Positions 12,680-12,747 of a stretch of DNA of 12,747 bases are shown here, piece by piece (positions within the stretch are counted from its first letter, which is position 1; the number at the start of each line of letters is the position of its first letter). This DNA is from CAXSEF01 sp964236535 (GTDB lineage: Bacteria > Pseudomonadota > Alphaproteobacteria > Acetobacterales > Acetobacteraceae). The stretch is taken from contig CAXSEF010000091.1 in the NCBI GenBank assembly GCA_964236535.1, positions 1-12,747 on the forward strand. The letters run 5' to 3'. The translations under genes and the position numbers were made by a program. The notes below the pieces were generated by a model. It was not told the origin of the DNA and ran no database searches. It worked only from the letters and a program-made list of their open reading frames with translations.

Positions 12680-12747
12680 AGCAGACCTGGCGCCTGGTCA
12701 TGGCGTGACACCGGCCGGCCTTGGGGGTGACCGGCCAGGCAGGCAAG
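12678..12747 (+). repeat. Repeat family copy R7, cut by window end
   Basis: GAAGCAGACCTGG from 12678 resembles the R6 inverted end and overlaps the panB stop. From about 12723, GGGGTGACCGGCCAGGCAGGCAAG matches the 5' lead of R4 (7396-7420) and R1 (2808-2830). The element is cut at the window edge, so its inner hairpins and right end are not visible. Confidence 0.75.

Noticed and set aside
2808..12747. CRISPR array
   Set aside because: The repeats are scattered between genes, about 50-170 bp long, internally palindromic and not regularly spaced.

Overview
The window looks like an alphaproteobacterial chromosome, most likely an Acetobacteraceae/Rhodospirillales-type organism. This rests on very high GC in every frame, a Cox15-type heme A synthase, the style of the PanB and TldD sequences, and GC-rich palindromic repeats scattered between genes, a pattern I associate with Acetobacteraceae. 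The taxonomic call is inference. All genes are chromosomal in character. I see no transposase, integrase, tRNA, rRNA or CRISPR array.

Layout. Left part, minus strand: tldD (17-1468) and a heme A synthase (1656-2744). Then two plus-strand genes: a dolichol-phosphate-mannose-synthase-like family 2 glycosyltransferase (3111-3857) and a TVP38/TMEM64 (DedA-like) membrane protein (4048-4722). Centre, minus strand, transcribed right to left: two CrtI/CrtN-type FAD-dependent carotenoid desaturase/oxidases (10825-9248, 9079-7559), a PlsC-like acyltransferase (7382-6567), a membrane family 2 glycosyltransferase (6514-5411) and a secreted DUF2141 protein (5414-4920). Right part, plus strand: a secreted coiled-coil protein ending in an ExbD/TolR-like domain (11085-11711) and panB (11843-12679).

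How the genes work together. Two desaturase-like oxidases, one glycosyltransferase and one acyltransferase match the set that finishes glycosyl-acylated C30 carotenoids (compare crtN, crtP, crtQ, crtO of staphyloxanthin synthesis and the squalene-fed C30 carotenoids of Methylobacterium). No C30/C40 synthase is present, so the precursor must be made elsewhere; squalene from hopanoid-type synthesis is a good candidate. The last genes are tightly linked. Glycosyltransferase and DUF2141 overlap by GTGA, and a possible 18-codon micro-ORF links acyltransferase to glycosyltransferase by a stop/start overlap at each end.

Most gaps between genes are filled by one repeat family. Full copies are about 130-170 bp, with GCAAGGC/GCCTTGC-type inverted ends and up to three internal hairpins. 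Copies or fragments lie at about 2808-3030, 3872-4041, 4731-4899, 7396-7558, 9097-9250, 11738-11790 and 12678-12747. The less usual items are this repeat family, the secreted ExbD-like protein without a TolR-type membrane anchor, the DUF2141 gene inside the carotenoid operon, and repeated GC-rich motifs in the divergent gap 10826-11084.
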